A stretch of DNA of 64,000 nucleotides. Origin: Pseudobutyrivibrio ruminis HUN009 (GTDB lineage Bacteria > Bacillota > Clostridia > Lachnospirales > Lachnospiraceae). The DNA is taken from assembly GCF_000703005.1 (NCBI RefSeq), contig NZ_JNLH01000001.1, positions 1,019,501 through 1,083,500 on the forward strand, in the 5' to 3' direction. The notes under the pieces are model-generated. The model did not search any database. It worked only from the letters and a program-made list of their open reading frames with translations, and had not been told where the DNA came from. Within the stretch, counting starts at the first letter, position 1. Each line of letters opens with the position of its first letter. Position numbers and translations under genes: made by a program. Shown piece by piece: positions 1-7,575 of this stretch.

Positions 1-110
1 AAGATCCATTTTTCGGAAGGATGACAAATATAGTTGATGTGATGTAATATAATTGTAATTACTAATATTTGTATAAGCATATCGTTAGAACAGCAAAATG
101 GAGAATAATT

Positions 111-1691
111 ATGGAAAAGAAGCTGCCATTGGGAATACAAAATTTCGAAAAAATAAGGACTGAAGGGTACTTATATATAGATAAAACAGAATATGTATAT
201 AAATTGGCTCACGCTGGGATTCCATATTTTATGAGTCGTCCACGTAGATTTGGTAAAAGTTTATTGGTTTCCACATTAATGGCATATTGGGAAGGCAAAA
301 AAGAACTTTTCACAGGGCTTGAAATAGAAAAATTGGAAGCTAATAATAAAGATGCTTGGCAGCAATATCCGGTTTTTTATTTTGATTTTAATAAAGATAC
401 ATATTCTAGAGAAAATGCCTTAGAAGAAGTATTAAATGAACACTTGACTAGCTGGGAGCAAATATATGGCGATGAGAAAAGAGAAGCATCATTGCCGGAG
501 AGATTTCGATTTCTCATTGAAAATGCTGTAGCTAAAACTGGAAAAAATGTAGTAGTTCTAGTGGATGAATATGATAAACCCTTGTTAGATGTTATTACTG
601 ACACTTCTAAGGAAGAGCATAATAAGGACGTATTCAAAGGTTTCTTCAGTACATTAAAAAGCTACGACAAGTATATCAAGTTTGTTTTTTTTACTGGGGT
701 AACGAAGTTTAGCAAAGTTAGCATATTTAGCGATTTAAACCAGTTGACAGATATCTCTATCAATAAGGAATTTGCAGCTATTTGTGGAATAACAGATAAG
801 GAAATAGATTTATATCTTTCATCATACGTTAGTAAAATGTCATTATCTTTAGGTTTAACTGAGGCTGCATGTAGAGAAAAACTAAAGAAAATGTATGATG
901 GATATCATTTTCATAATGATTCTCCTGATATATATAACCCATATAGTCTTTTATGTTCTCTTAATAATAATGAGTTCGAGCCTTATTGGTTTAGTACTGG
1001 TACACCGACATTTTTACTCGAAAAAATACAGAATGAGGATTTTGATGTAAAACTAATTACTGAAGGTAAGCTTTATGCTGAAAGATATGCTTTATTAGAA
1101 TATAAGGCAGATGAGATTAATCTGATCCCTTTACTGTACCAAACAGGCTATTTGACTATAAAGAAGTATGATGCAGAAATTAACGCATTACTGTTAGATT
1201 ATCCGAATGATGAGGTTAGATATAGTTTTTTAAAGAGCCTTGCACCTATGTTTATGTATAATAGCGAGGGCATATCACCTCTTGAGATTAGATCTTTTAT
1301 TAATGATATTCAAAACAATGATTTGGAGGGAATGAAAAGGCGATTCGAGTCATTATTTGAAAGCTTGCCTTATACGAATAATAAGGATGCAAAGCTAGTT
1401 GAACGAGATTTTCAAAATGTGATTTATATAGTGTTCATTTTATTGGGACAGTTTGTAAAGGTTGAACCGCATAGTGCTAATGGCCGTGCCGATTGTATAG
1501 TTGAAACAAATAAAAGCATATTTATATTCGAATTCAAAGTAAATAAGACTGCACAGGAAGCACTAAAACAAATAGAGGACAATAGATATTTGATTCCTTA
1601 TTCAGCAGATAGTCGAGATAAATGGATAATAGGGGCCAATTTTTCAACTGAGACACGAAACATATCAGAATGGGAATATAAATGTGTGTAA
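111..1691 (+). CDS. AAA-ATPase-like protein with C-terminal PD-(D/E)XK nuclease domain
   Basis: A 526-residue protein of the family that joins an N-terminal AAA-ATPase-like domain (Pfam AAA-ATPase_like) to a C-terminal PD-(D/E)XK nuclease-like domain. Visible motifs: RPRRFGKS near residues 43-50 (P-loop-like), VVLVDEYDKP near 148-157 (Walker B), and D461 followed by FEFK (E474, K476), which fits a D...ExK nuclease core. The start at 111 is chosen because GGAG lies 7 nt upstream; an in-frame TTG at 69 has no ribosome binding site. Such proteins occur in many paralogous copies in Lachnospiraceae and Bacteroidetes; their function is not established, with mobile-element or defence roles suggested. 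Codon use (many ATA, AGA, TTA) differs from the housekeeping genes downstream, which suggests transfer. No partner gene is adjacent. Confidence 0.85.
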   Translation: MEKKLPLGIQNFEKIRTEGYLYIDKTEYVYKLAHAGIPYFMSRPRRFGKSLLVSTLMAYWEGKKELFTGLEIEKLEANNKDAWQQYPVFYFDFNKDTYSRENALEEVLNEHLTSWEQIYGDEKREASLPERFRFLIENAVAKTGKNVVVLVDEYDKPLLDVITDTSKEEHNKDVFKGFFSTLKSYDKYIKFVFFTGVTKFSKVSIFSDLNQLTDISINKEFAAICGITDKEIDLYLSSYVSKMSLSLGLTEAACREKLKKMYDGYHFHNDSPDIYNPYSLLCSLNNNEFEPYWFSTGTPTFLLEKIQNEDFDVKLITEGKLYAERYALLEYKADEINLIPLLYQTGYLTIKKYDAEINALLLDYPNDEVRYSFLKSLAPMFMYNSEGISPLEIRSFINDIQNNDLEGMKRRFESLFESLPYTNNKDAKLVERDFQNVIYIVFILLGQFVKVEPHSANGRADCIVETNKSIFIFEFKVNKTAQEALKQIEDNRYLIPYSADSRDKWIIGANFSTETRNISEWEYKCV

Positions 1692-1700
1692 GATTCTGAA

Positions 1701-1730
1701 TTGACATAGCCGTACGGCGAAATGTATAAT
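1701..1730 (+). promoter_or_regulatory. Consensus promoter of the HTH gene, with operator in the spacer
   Basis: TTGACA at 1701-1706 and TATAAT at 1725-1730 are separated by 18 bp. The first of three palindromes (1707-1720) fills the spacer directly after the -35 box, so a bound repressor would block RNA polymerase. Confidence 0.8.
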
Positions 1731-1798
1731 CAAAATAAGATTATATAGCCGTACGGCTAATTTTATACAATGCAAAGGCAAATATAGCCGTACGGCTA
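1707..1798. repeat. Three palindromic operators TAGCCGTACGGCTA, 39 bp apart
   Basis: Copies lie at 1707-1720 (last bases GA instead of TA), 1746-1759 and 1785-1798. The centres are exactly 39 bp apart both times. The first is in the promoter spacer, the second just downstream of the expected transcription start, and the third abuts the ribosome binding site of the HTH gene. This is the arrangement expected of autoregulation by a dimeric XRE-type repressor. Binding by the adjacent protein is inferred. Confidence 0.8.
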
Positions 1799-1808
1799 AG
1801 AGGTGTTT

Positions 1809-2021
1809 ATGAAAGTAACAGATTCAAATTCATTTGGAACAGCAATAAAAAACAAAAGAAAAAAACTGGGATATACGCAGAAGTATATATCAGAATTTAC
1901 AGGAATAAGCGCAAGCTTTTTGTCTGATTTGGAAAATGGGAAAAAGACTATTGAATTAGACAAGGCTCTGAGAATAGCAAATCTATTAGGGCTTGATGTG
2001 GAGTTGAATGAGAGAGGGTAA
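1809..2021 (+). CDS. XRE/HipB-type helix-turn-helix regulator (orphan antitoxin-like)
   Basis: A 70-residue Cro/C1-type HTH protein resembling y4mF/HipB antitoxin regulators. The HTH occupies roughly residues 9-62, with GYTQKYISEFTGIS forming the first helices, SFLSDLENGKKT the recognition part, and a C-terminal ALRIANLLGLDVEL segment. The start at 1809 is preceded by AGAGGTG; an in-frame GTG at 1803 is possible but overlaps that site. Regulators of this type usually precede a HipA-like kinase toxin. None follows here: the same frame is interrupted by stops and no HipA motif is seen. Three palindromes upstream suggest it represses itself. It may be a solitary regulator or the survivor of a decayed toxin-antitoxin pair. 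Confidence 0.8.
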   Translation: MKVTDSNSFGTAIKNKRKKLGYTQKYISEFTGISASFLSDLENGKKTIELDKALRIANLLGLDVELNERG

Positions 2022-2258
2022 TATATTCCATCCTTCCTGCCGATATAAAGAATATAAAACAAAAGAATTGATTCTTTCGGCAGGAAGACCAAATCTCCGT
2101 TGGCTGATTTGACAAAGGTCAGGTTGGCTGACGCGAAGGCACAGCGGAAAGACAATTCGAGAAAGGAACTAATAATGACATTATCAGTATTCGCTTAGGA
2201 GCTGCTTTTTAACTTCTGAATGAAGTTGGGAGGCAGCTCTTTTTAAGTCTGTGATGTA
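2022..2258 (+). other. Structured non-coding stretch downstream of the HTH gene
   Basis: No convincing gene is present. An 11-bp perfect inverted repeat (CTTCCTGCCGA at 2033-2043 with TCGGCAGGAAG at 2077-2087) is followed by two GTTGGCTGA direct repeats, a GTCAG/CTGAC hairpin, a seven-codon mini-ORF with a ribosome-binding-like AAAGGAA (MTLSVFA, start near 2174) and a terminator. An open frame of about 40 codons ending at the stop near 2196 has no start codon with a ribosome binding site. It could be a 3' UTR, a small RNA, or the remains of a lost toxin gene. Confidence 0.45.
2199..2245 (+). terminator. Rho-independent terminator
   Basis: GAGCTGC (2199-2205) pairs with GCAGCTC (2233-2239), with an inner AACTTC/GAAGTT stem, followed by TTTTT. 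It closes the HTH transcript. Confidence 0.85.
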
Positions 2259-2287
2259 TTGACCTCAATCAATATTAGGACTATGAT
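2259..2287 (+). promoter_or_regulatory. Sigma-A promoter of the chemoreceptor gene
   Basis: TTGACC at 2259-2264 and TATGAT at 2282-2287 have a 17-bp spacer. The transcript would begin with a short GCCT/AGGC hairpin (2297-2312) before the start codon. No sigma-28-type box was found here. Confidence 0.65.
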
Positions 2288-2367
2288 GAGTTTTGTGCCT
2301 TTTTGGCGAGGCAAAAAAGACATATTTGAGGATAGTGTAAAAACTACCTATGAGTGGAGGTATAATA

Positions 2368-4389
2368 ATGAACAAAAAGAACAAAGGACAGGAGCGAGGC
2401 AATAAGAAAATTAGTAGGCAGCTATTGATGGCATTGATTCCAATGATTGCAGTTGCTATTGTTTTTGTAACTTCTTTTGTGGCAATTCGAGCAAAATCTG
2501 TAATCACAGAATCTGCTACAGATGCCTTAAATCAAGAGTCTAGAGCTAATTCCTTGGATATCGGCTCTCAGCTTGGAGACATTTTAAACTATTTTGATAG
2601 TGCTGCCGATTTAGTAGAATCGGGAACATTTATGGATGATTCGGAAATCGCAGCTATCTTGCAGCCATCATTAACAGCTTTTGAACAGGTTCCAAATGGT
2701 TGCTATATAGGATTATCAGATAAAACTTATATTGATCCATCAGGGTGGGATCCAGGGGCAGGTTACGACCCAACTCAGCGTGATTGGTACAAAGATGGTG
2801 CTGATAAATCCCAGATGACACTTGGTGCACCTTACATAGATGATTCAACAAATGAGATGATAGTATCTGCATCACGTCAGATTACATTGAAAGATGGCAG
2901 AAAAGGTGTAATGGCAATCGACATTTCCTTGTCAGATATTTCTGCTACTGCAAGTCTTTATCAGCCTAGTGGAATTGGCAAAACAATGCTTTTCTATGAG
3001 AATATGATTCTTGCTCATCCAGAGACAGAATTCATAGGAACAACAATCGATTCACACAGTGATGATCCAATGACTACAGCTATTGGAAAAGAACTATCTT
3101 CGGATCAGATTGGCAAAGTAGAAGGAATTCAAATAAAAGGTACATATTATTTTGTATCATTTAATGAAGTGCCAAATACAAACTGGATAATGGCTGCATA
3201 TGTGTCTAAAAATGCTGTGTTAAAAGAACTAAACACATTCATGTATATAAGCATGATAATTGCAGCAGGCATTGTAGTTGCAATCACAGCTATACTTCTT
3301 AGTTTGATTAACAAAATGATTACAAAGCCAGTAAGCAACCTTACTGAAAATATCACAAGGATTGCTAGTGGTGATTTCACTGTTGAAATTCCAGAAGGTG
3401 GAAAAAATGAAATCGGAATCATGAATAATAATATGCATGATTACGTGGCTAGCATGAGAGAGACATTGGTAGAAATAAAATCAATGTCAGGAACACTTGC
3501 ATCAGAAGCAAACACAAGCAAAGAGGTTTCAACAGATCTTAATGAACGTGCAGAGGACCAGGCAAGTGCAATGCAGCAGATTCAGCTAACTATGGAAGAC
3601 ATGGCAAACGCCGTTACAGAGCTTGCTGAGAATGCGACTGATCTTGCGCAGCAGGTTGACGACCTTACACAGCAGAGTGAATCAACAAAAGAAACTATGG
3701 ATGATTTAGTATCCGCAGCCCGTACTGGTCAAAAGGATATGGAAGCTGTGCAGTCTGGAATGACAGCTGTTGCTGATTCTATGCAGGAAATGAATGATGT
3801 TGTTTGCTCTGTAGATGAATCAGCAAAGAAGATTGATTCAATTGTAGATATGATTAATTCAATCTCTAGCCAGACAAATCTACTTTCTTTGAATGCTTCA
3901 ATTGAAGCTGCGCGAGCAGGTGAAGCAGGTCGAGGATTTGCGGTAGTTGCAGATGAAATTGGTGCATTGGCTCAGAATTCTGCGGAAAGCACTCAGCAGA
4001 TTTCGGAGATTATCAAAGAAATCTCAGAGCAAATCAAGCTCTTATCAGAAAAGGCTCAGCAGAATGTTGGGGAAATCAATCAAAGTATGGAGTCTGTAAA
4101 TACAGCAGGTGAAACTTTTGAGCAGATTTTCAAGAGCCTTGATAATGCTAGTGAAACTGTTGGAGAAATGATTCAGAAAATTGGAAGCATTGATGGCATA
4201 GCTTCTGCTATGGCGGCTATTTCGGAAGAACAGTCAGCTAGCACAGAAGAAGTAAGCGCTACAGCAACAACACTTGCAGAGGGAGCTGAGCAGGTTGCAT
4301 CTCATTCAAAGAAAGTGGATGGAAGCGCTACAGCAGTATCAGAGTCTTCTGTAAGAATCGAAGATTTGATAAATCAATTTCAAGTGTAA
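2368..4389 (+). CDS. Methyl-accepting chemotaxis protein (dCache sensor)
   Basis: A membrane chemoreceptor of 673 residues that signals to CheA/CheW. Order of parts: first TM segment at about 19-41; an extracellular double-Cache sensor at about 42-285 containing YDPTQRDWY and APYIDDSTNEMIVSAS, which resembles the Arg-Trp-Tyr/Asp pattern of amino-acid-binding dCache domains; second TM at about 288-312; HAMP; then a long coiled-coil signalling domain with the conserved hairpin tip EAARAGEAGRGFAVVADEI. The start at 2368 is chosen over 2350 because GGAGG lies 8 nt upstream. It is monocistronic, with its own promoter and terminator. The ligand cannot be read from sequence with certainty. Confidence 0.95.
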   Translation: MNKKNKGQERGNKKISRQLLMALIPMIAVAIVFVTSFVAIRAKSVITESATDALNQESRANSLDIGSQLGDILNYFDSAADLVESGTFMDDSEIAAILQPSLTAFEQVPNGCYIGLSDKTYIDPSGWDPGAGYDPTQRDWYKDGADKSQMTLGAPYIDDSTNEMIVSASRQITLKDGRKGVMAIDISLSDISATASLYQPSGIGKTMLFYENMILAHPETEFIGTTIDSHSDDPMTTAIGKELSSDQIGKVEGIQIKGTYYFVSFNEVPNTNWIMAAYVSKNAVLKELNTFMYISMIIAAGIVVAITAILLSLINKMITKPVSNLTENITRIASGDFTVEIPEGGKNEIGIMNNNMHDYVASMRETLVEIKSMSGTLASEANTSKEVSTDLNERAEDQASAMQQIQLTMEDMANAVTELAENATDLAQQVDDLTQQSESTKETMDDLVSAARTGQKDMEAVQSGMTAVADSMQEMNDVVCSVDESAKKIDSIVDMINSISSQTNLLSLNASIEAARAGEAGRGFAVVADEIGALAQNSAESTQQISEIIKEISEQIKLLSEKAQQNVGEINQSMESVNTAGETFEQIFKSLDNASETVGEMIQKIGSIDGIASAMAAISEEQSASTEEVSATATTLAEGAEQVASHSKKVDGSATAVSESSVRIEDLINQFQV

Positions 4390-4407
4390 TAAATAGGAAT
4401 TATTGTG

Positions 4408-4447
4408 AAAAAGCCGTGGTGTTTCTTGAAATACCATGGCTTTTATT
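4408..4447 (+). terminator. Terminator after the chemoreceptor gene
   Basis: AAAGCCGTGGT pairs with ACCATGGCTTT around a short loop, followed by T-rich sequence. Confidence 0.8.
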
Positions 4448-4460
4448 ATAAAATTTTCAC

Positions 4461-4474
4461 TGAAATCGTTTTCA
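4461..4474. promoter_or_regulatory. Candidate cre site (CcpA-type operator) upstream of pgi
   Basis: TGAAATCGTTTTCA matches the cre pattern TGNAANCGNWNNCA and has perfect TGAAA/TTTCA arms. It lies 34 bp upstream of the pgi start codon. The match is by eye; a regulator is not shown in this window. Confidence 0.5.
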
Positions 4475-4507
4475 ATATACATTGTTTTATATAAAGGAGT
4501 GTTCAAA

Positions 4508-6091
4508 ATGGTAGAATGGAAAAATTTTGATAAGCTCGAGTCATTCAAGACTCTCCAGAGGCTTAAGAATCAGGTAGAGCTCAAGACAGCTATGGCTGGT
4601 GCAAATGGTGCAAAGCGTGTTGCTGAGTACTGTGTGCCAATGTCAAACGGCATGGTTTATAACTTCGCTTCAAAGCAGGTTGATGACACAGTTCTTGATG
4701 CACTTGCAAAGCTTGCTGACGAGGCACAGCTTGTTGACAAGTTCGCAGCCCTCTACAACGGAGAGGTTATCAATACAGGTGAAAAGCGTCTCGTTCTTCA
4801 CCAGCTCACACGTGGTCAGCTTGGCGATGATGTTATTGCTGATGGCGTTAACAAGAGAGAATTCTATGTAAAGCAGCAGGAGCGCATCGCTGAGTTCGCT
4901 AACAAGGTTCACGCTGGCGAAATCGTTAACGAAGCAGGCGAGAAGTTCACATCTGTTGTTCAGATTGGTATCGGCGGATCAGACCTTGGTCCTCGCGCTA
5001 TGTACCTTGCTCTTGAGAACTGGGCAAAGGTTACAGGTACATTCAAGATGGAGGCTCACTTCATTTCAAATGTAGATCCTGATGATGCAGCAGCTGTTCT
5101 TGCAGGCGTTGATGTTGCTCACTCTATTTTCATCCTCGTTTCTAAGTCAGGTACAACACTTGAGACACTTACAAACGAGTCATTTGTTAAGGATGCTCTT
5201 AAGAACGCTGGTCTTGATGCTTCAAAGCACATGATCGCCGTTACATCAGAGACATCTCCACTTGCAAAGTCATCTGATTACCTTGATGCATTCTTCATGG
5301 ATGATTACATCGGTGGACGTTACTCATCTACATCTTCAGTAGGTGGCGCAGTTCTTTCACTTGCATTCGGTCCAGATGTATTTGCTCGTTTCCTTAACGG
5401 TGCAGCTGCAGAGGATGCTCTTGCAAAGAACACAGATATCCGCAAGAACCCAGCATTACTTGATGCACTTATCGGCGTATACGAGAGAAACATCCTTGGA
5501 TATGAGTCTACAGCCGTTCTTCCATACTCACAGGCACTTAGCCGTTTCCCTGCTCACTTACAGCAGCTCGACATGGAGTCAAACGGCAAGAGCGTTAACC
5601 GTTTCGGCGAGGCAATTGATTACGTTACTGGTCCAGTTATCTTTGGTGAGCCAGGTACAAATGGACAGCACAGCTTCTACCAGCTCCTTCACCAGGGAAC
5701 AAACATCATCCCTCTTCAGTTCGTTGGCTTCAAGAACAGCCAGATGGCAACAGACGTTGTAATCGAAGGCAGCACATCACAGCAGAAGCTCAAGGCAAAC
5801 GTTGCAGCTCAGATTATGGCATTCGCTTGTGGTAAGGATGACGACAACCGCAACAAATACTTCGAAGGCAACCGTCCATCATCAATCATCGTTGGTGATC
5901 AGCTTACACCTGAGACACTTGGTGCACTTCTTGCTCACTTCGAGAACAAGGTTATGTTCCAGGGATTTGTATGGAATGTTAACTCATTCGATCAGGAAGG
6001 TGTTCAGCTTGGTAAGGTACTTGCAAAGAAGGTACTTGCTGGCGATACATCAGATGCACTTGCAGCATACGCAAAGCTTCTTGATATCTAA
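4508..6091 (+). CDS. pgi: Glucose-6-phosphate isomerase
   Basis: A cytosolic enzyme that interconverts glucose-6-phosphate and fructose-6-phosphate in glycolysis and gluconeogenesis. At 527 residues it is of the longer bacterial type. Both family signatures are visible: IGGRYSSTSSVG (sugar-phosphate site) with GEPGTNGQHSFYQLLHQG, and SFDQEGVQLGK near the C-terminus carrying the catalytic lysine. The start at 4508 is preceded by AAGGAG 8 nt upstream; the frame is open further up but without a ribosome binding site. Codon use is strongly biased (CTT, ACA, GGT, AAG), as in the ribosomal genes here, pointing to high expression. It stands alone between terminators, with a cre-like site upstream. 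Confidence 0.98.
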   Translation: MVEWKNFDKLESFKTLQRLKNQVELKTAMAGANGAKRVAEYCVPMSNGMVYNFASKQVDDTVLDALAKLADEAQLVDKFAALYNGEVINTGEKRLVLHQLTRGQLGDDVIADGVNKREFYVKQQERIAEFANKVHAGEIVNEAGEKFTSVVQIGIGGSDLGPRAMYLALENWAKVTGTFKMEAHFISNVDPDDAAAVLAGVDVAHSIFILVSKSGTTLETLTNESFVKDALKNAGLDASKHMIAVTSETSPLAKSSDYLDAFFMDDYIGGRYSSTSSVGGAVLSLAFGPDVFARFLNGAAAEDALAKNTDIRKNPALLDALIGVYERNILGYESTAVLPYSQALSRFPAHLQQLDMESNGKSVNRFGEAIDYVTGPVIFGEPGTNGQHSFYQLLHQGTNIIPLQFVGFKNSQMATDVVIEGSTSQQKLKANVAAQIMAFACGKDDDNRNKYFEGNRPSSIIVGDQLTPETLGALLAHFENKVMFQGFVWNVNSFDQEGVQLGKVLAKKVLAGDTSDALAAYAKLLDI

Positions 6092-6112
6092 TCGAATATA
6101 AAATGTTTATTA

Positions 6113-6149
6113 AAAATGGCTATCGCTTATTGCGGTAGCCGTTTTTTTA
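6113..6149 (+). terminator. Terminator after pgi
   Basis: GGCTATCGC pairs with GCGGTAGCC (with a G-U pair), followed by a run of seven T. Confidence 0.9.
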
Positions 6150-6190
6150 GTTTACGATAAGTTCTAGACGAAATAATGGAGCGGGGTATT

Positions 6191-6886
6191 ATGGCATATC
6201 AAGATAACGAGCAAGAACAGGTTACTAAAACATGGGCAGGGGAAAAAGCAAAGCTAGCCCAGATGCCGCTGGATAAAAAGATTGGATACGTATTTACGTA
6301 TTATTGGATGCACATGCTGATTGTGCTTGTCATCATCGGAGTGATTGCTTGGTTCGTCCACCATCAGATGACGTACATAGATTACAAGCTTTACGGAGTT
6401 GTTATCAATTCATCTCAGGTTGATGAAAATCTAGAGAAGACAATGCCAGATTTGCTTGGCATGGATAAGCACGAAGGCTTCTCAATGGTGGCTGGTTTAT
6501 CCGGAGATGTGGATGCAAATTCAACAGCCTACTACAATCAAATCGATATCTATACAGTATCAGGTCAGATGGATTTCGCCTTCACTGATGAAGCAGGCGT
6601 CCAGTATTTATGCGACCTTGGCACACCACTTGATGTGACAAAGCAGCTTCCCGACAATCTCTTAGATTTATGGGCAAATCGCGAAGCTACCTTCAGTCAA
6701 CGCAACGAAAATGATGATACATACTTCGATAACTACGCAGCCATCGACATTTCCGGCACAAAAGTGCAGGAATACTTCGGCTTGGACGACACCATGTGTT
6801 ATTTAGTTATTGTTGATTTATCAGGAAATGAAGAATACATGCAGAATTTCTACAATCTGCTTTATGAAATAGAAATAGGAGAATAG
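6191..6886 (+). CDS. Unknown single-pass membrane protein
   Basis: A 231-residue protein that I do not recognise. An N-terminal charged region of about 35 residues (KTWAGEKAKLAQMPLDKKIGYVF) precedes one strongly hydrophobic segment (HMLIVLVIIGVIAWFVHH, about 40-57). An acidic, probably extracytoplasmic domain follows, with DFAFTDEAGVQYLCDLGTPL and a late hydrophobic strand (CYLVIVDLSG). The start at 6191 follows GGAGCGGGG; an ATG at 6176 overlaps that site. The next gene begins 4 nt after its stop, so the two form an operon, and the pair probably acts together at the membrane. It resembles proteins seen next to DUF624 genes in Lachnospiraceae, but no function can be stated. Confidence 0.7.
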   Translation: MAYQDNEQEQVTKTWAGEKAKLAQMPLDKKIGYVFTYYWMHMLIVLVIIGVIAWFVHHQMTYIDYKLYGVVINSSQVDENLEKTMPDLLGMDKHEGFSMVAGLSGDVDANSTAYYNQIDIYTVSGQMDFAFTDEAGVQYLCDLGTPLDVTKQLPDNLLDLWANREATFSQRNENDDTYFDNYAAIDISGTKVQEYFGLDDTMCYLVIVDLSGNEEYMQNFYNLLYEIEIGE

Positions 6887-6889
6887 GTT

Positions 6890-7516
6890 TTGGAAAAATT
6901 ATTTAACAACAGATTTATTGACGGGATTTCAAAAATCGCAGACGTGATTTTGATTAGTTTTTACTTCTTGGCATGCTCATTGCCACTTGTGACAATCGGC
7001 GCCAGCTCTACAGCCCTTTACTATGCCACACACAAATGCATTTACAAGGGCCGCGGTTACACCACTGAGTTCTTCCACTCATTCAAGGATAACTTCAAAC
7101 AGTCCACATTATCATGGCTGATTTTCATTTTGCTATACGCAATCCTTGGGGGCGACATCTACATCACCAGAAATTACTTATCCCCAGATAGCCCATTTGC
7201 TGCAGCATCAATTTTCTTCATGGTGCTTCTAGTATTCACAGTGCTTTGGGCAATCTACCATTTTGCGTACATCGCCCGCTTTGAAAATGGCTTCAAGGAA
7301 TCCTTCAAAGTCTCAGCAGTTTTCATGATTGCAAACATCGGCTGGACTTTGGTAATGCTTGTGCTTTTGATTGCCATATATTACCTTTGCTATAGATTCC
7401 TATTTTTAATCTTATTCGCGCCAGGAATTGTTTCTTGCACATTGCACCCAATTCTCGAAAAAGTCTTCCGCAAATACATGACCGAGGAGGACATCGCAAA
7501 AGAGGATGAATTATAG
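6890..7516 (+). CDS. YesL/DUF624-family integral membrane protein
   Basis: A 208-residue membrane protein with about five hydrophobic segments. Its N-terminus (FFNNRFIDGISKIADV-type pattern, then SFYFLACSLPLVTIGASSTALYYATHK) is typical of the DUF624 (YesL) family. These proteins have no proven function; they are often found beside ABC sugar transporter genes in Firmicutes. The start is TTG with GGAG 9 nt upstream. It lies 4 nt behind the preceding membrane protein gene and is followed by a strong terminator, so the two are co-transcribed. No transporter genes are adjacent here. Confidence 0.8.
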   Translation: MEKLFNNRFIDGISKIADVILISFYFLACSLPLVTIGASSTALYYATHKCIYKGRGYTTEFFHSFKDNFKQSTLSWLIFILLYAILGGDIYITRNYLSPDSPFAAASIFFMVLLVFTVLWAIYHFAYIARFENGFKESFKVSAVFMIANIGWTLVMLVLLIAIYYLCYRFLFLILFAPGIVSCTLHPILEKVFRKYMTEEDIAKEDEL

Positions 7517-7521
7517 AATAC

Positions 7522-7558
7522 AACGAGGATGTCAATAGATAGGCATCCTCGTTTTTTA
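7522..7558 (+). terminator. Terminator of the membrane-protein operon
   Basis: GAGGATG pairs with CATCCTC, followed by GTTTTTT. Confidence 0.9.
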
Positions 7559-7575
7559 GATAGAATATAAAGAAG

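Noticed and set aside
1803..1808. GTG start for the HTH gene
   Set aside because: The GTG overlaps the ribosome binding site AGAGGTG; the ATG at 1809 is better placed.
2022..2198. HipA-like toxin gene after the HTH regulator
   Set aside because: The frame has several stops, no start with a ribosome binding site, and no HipA kinase motif.
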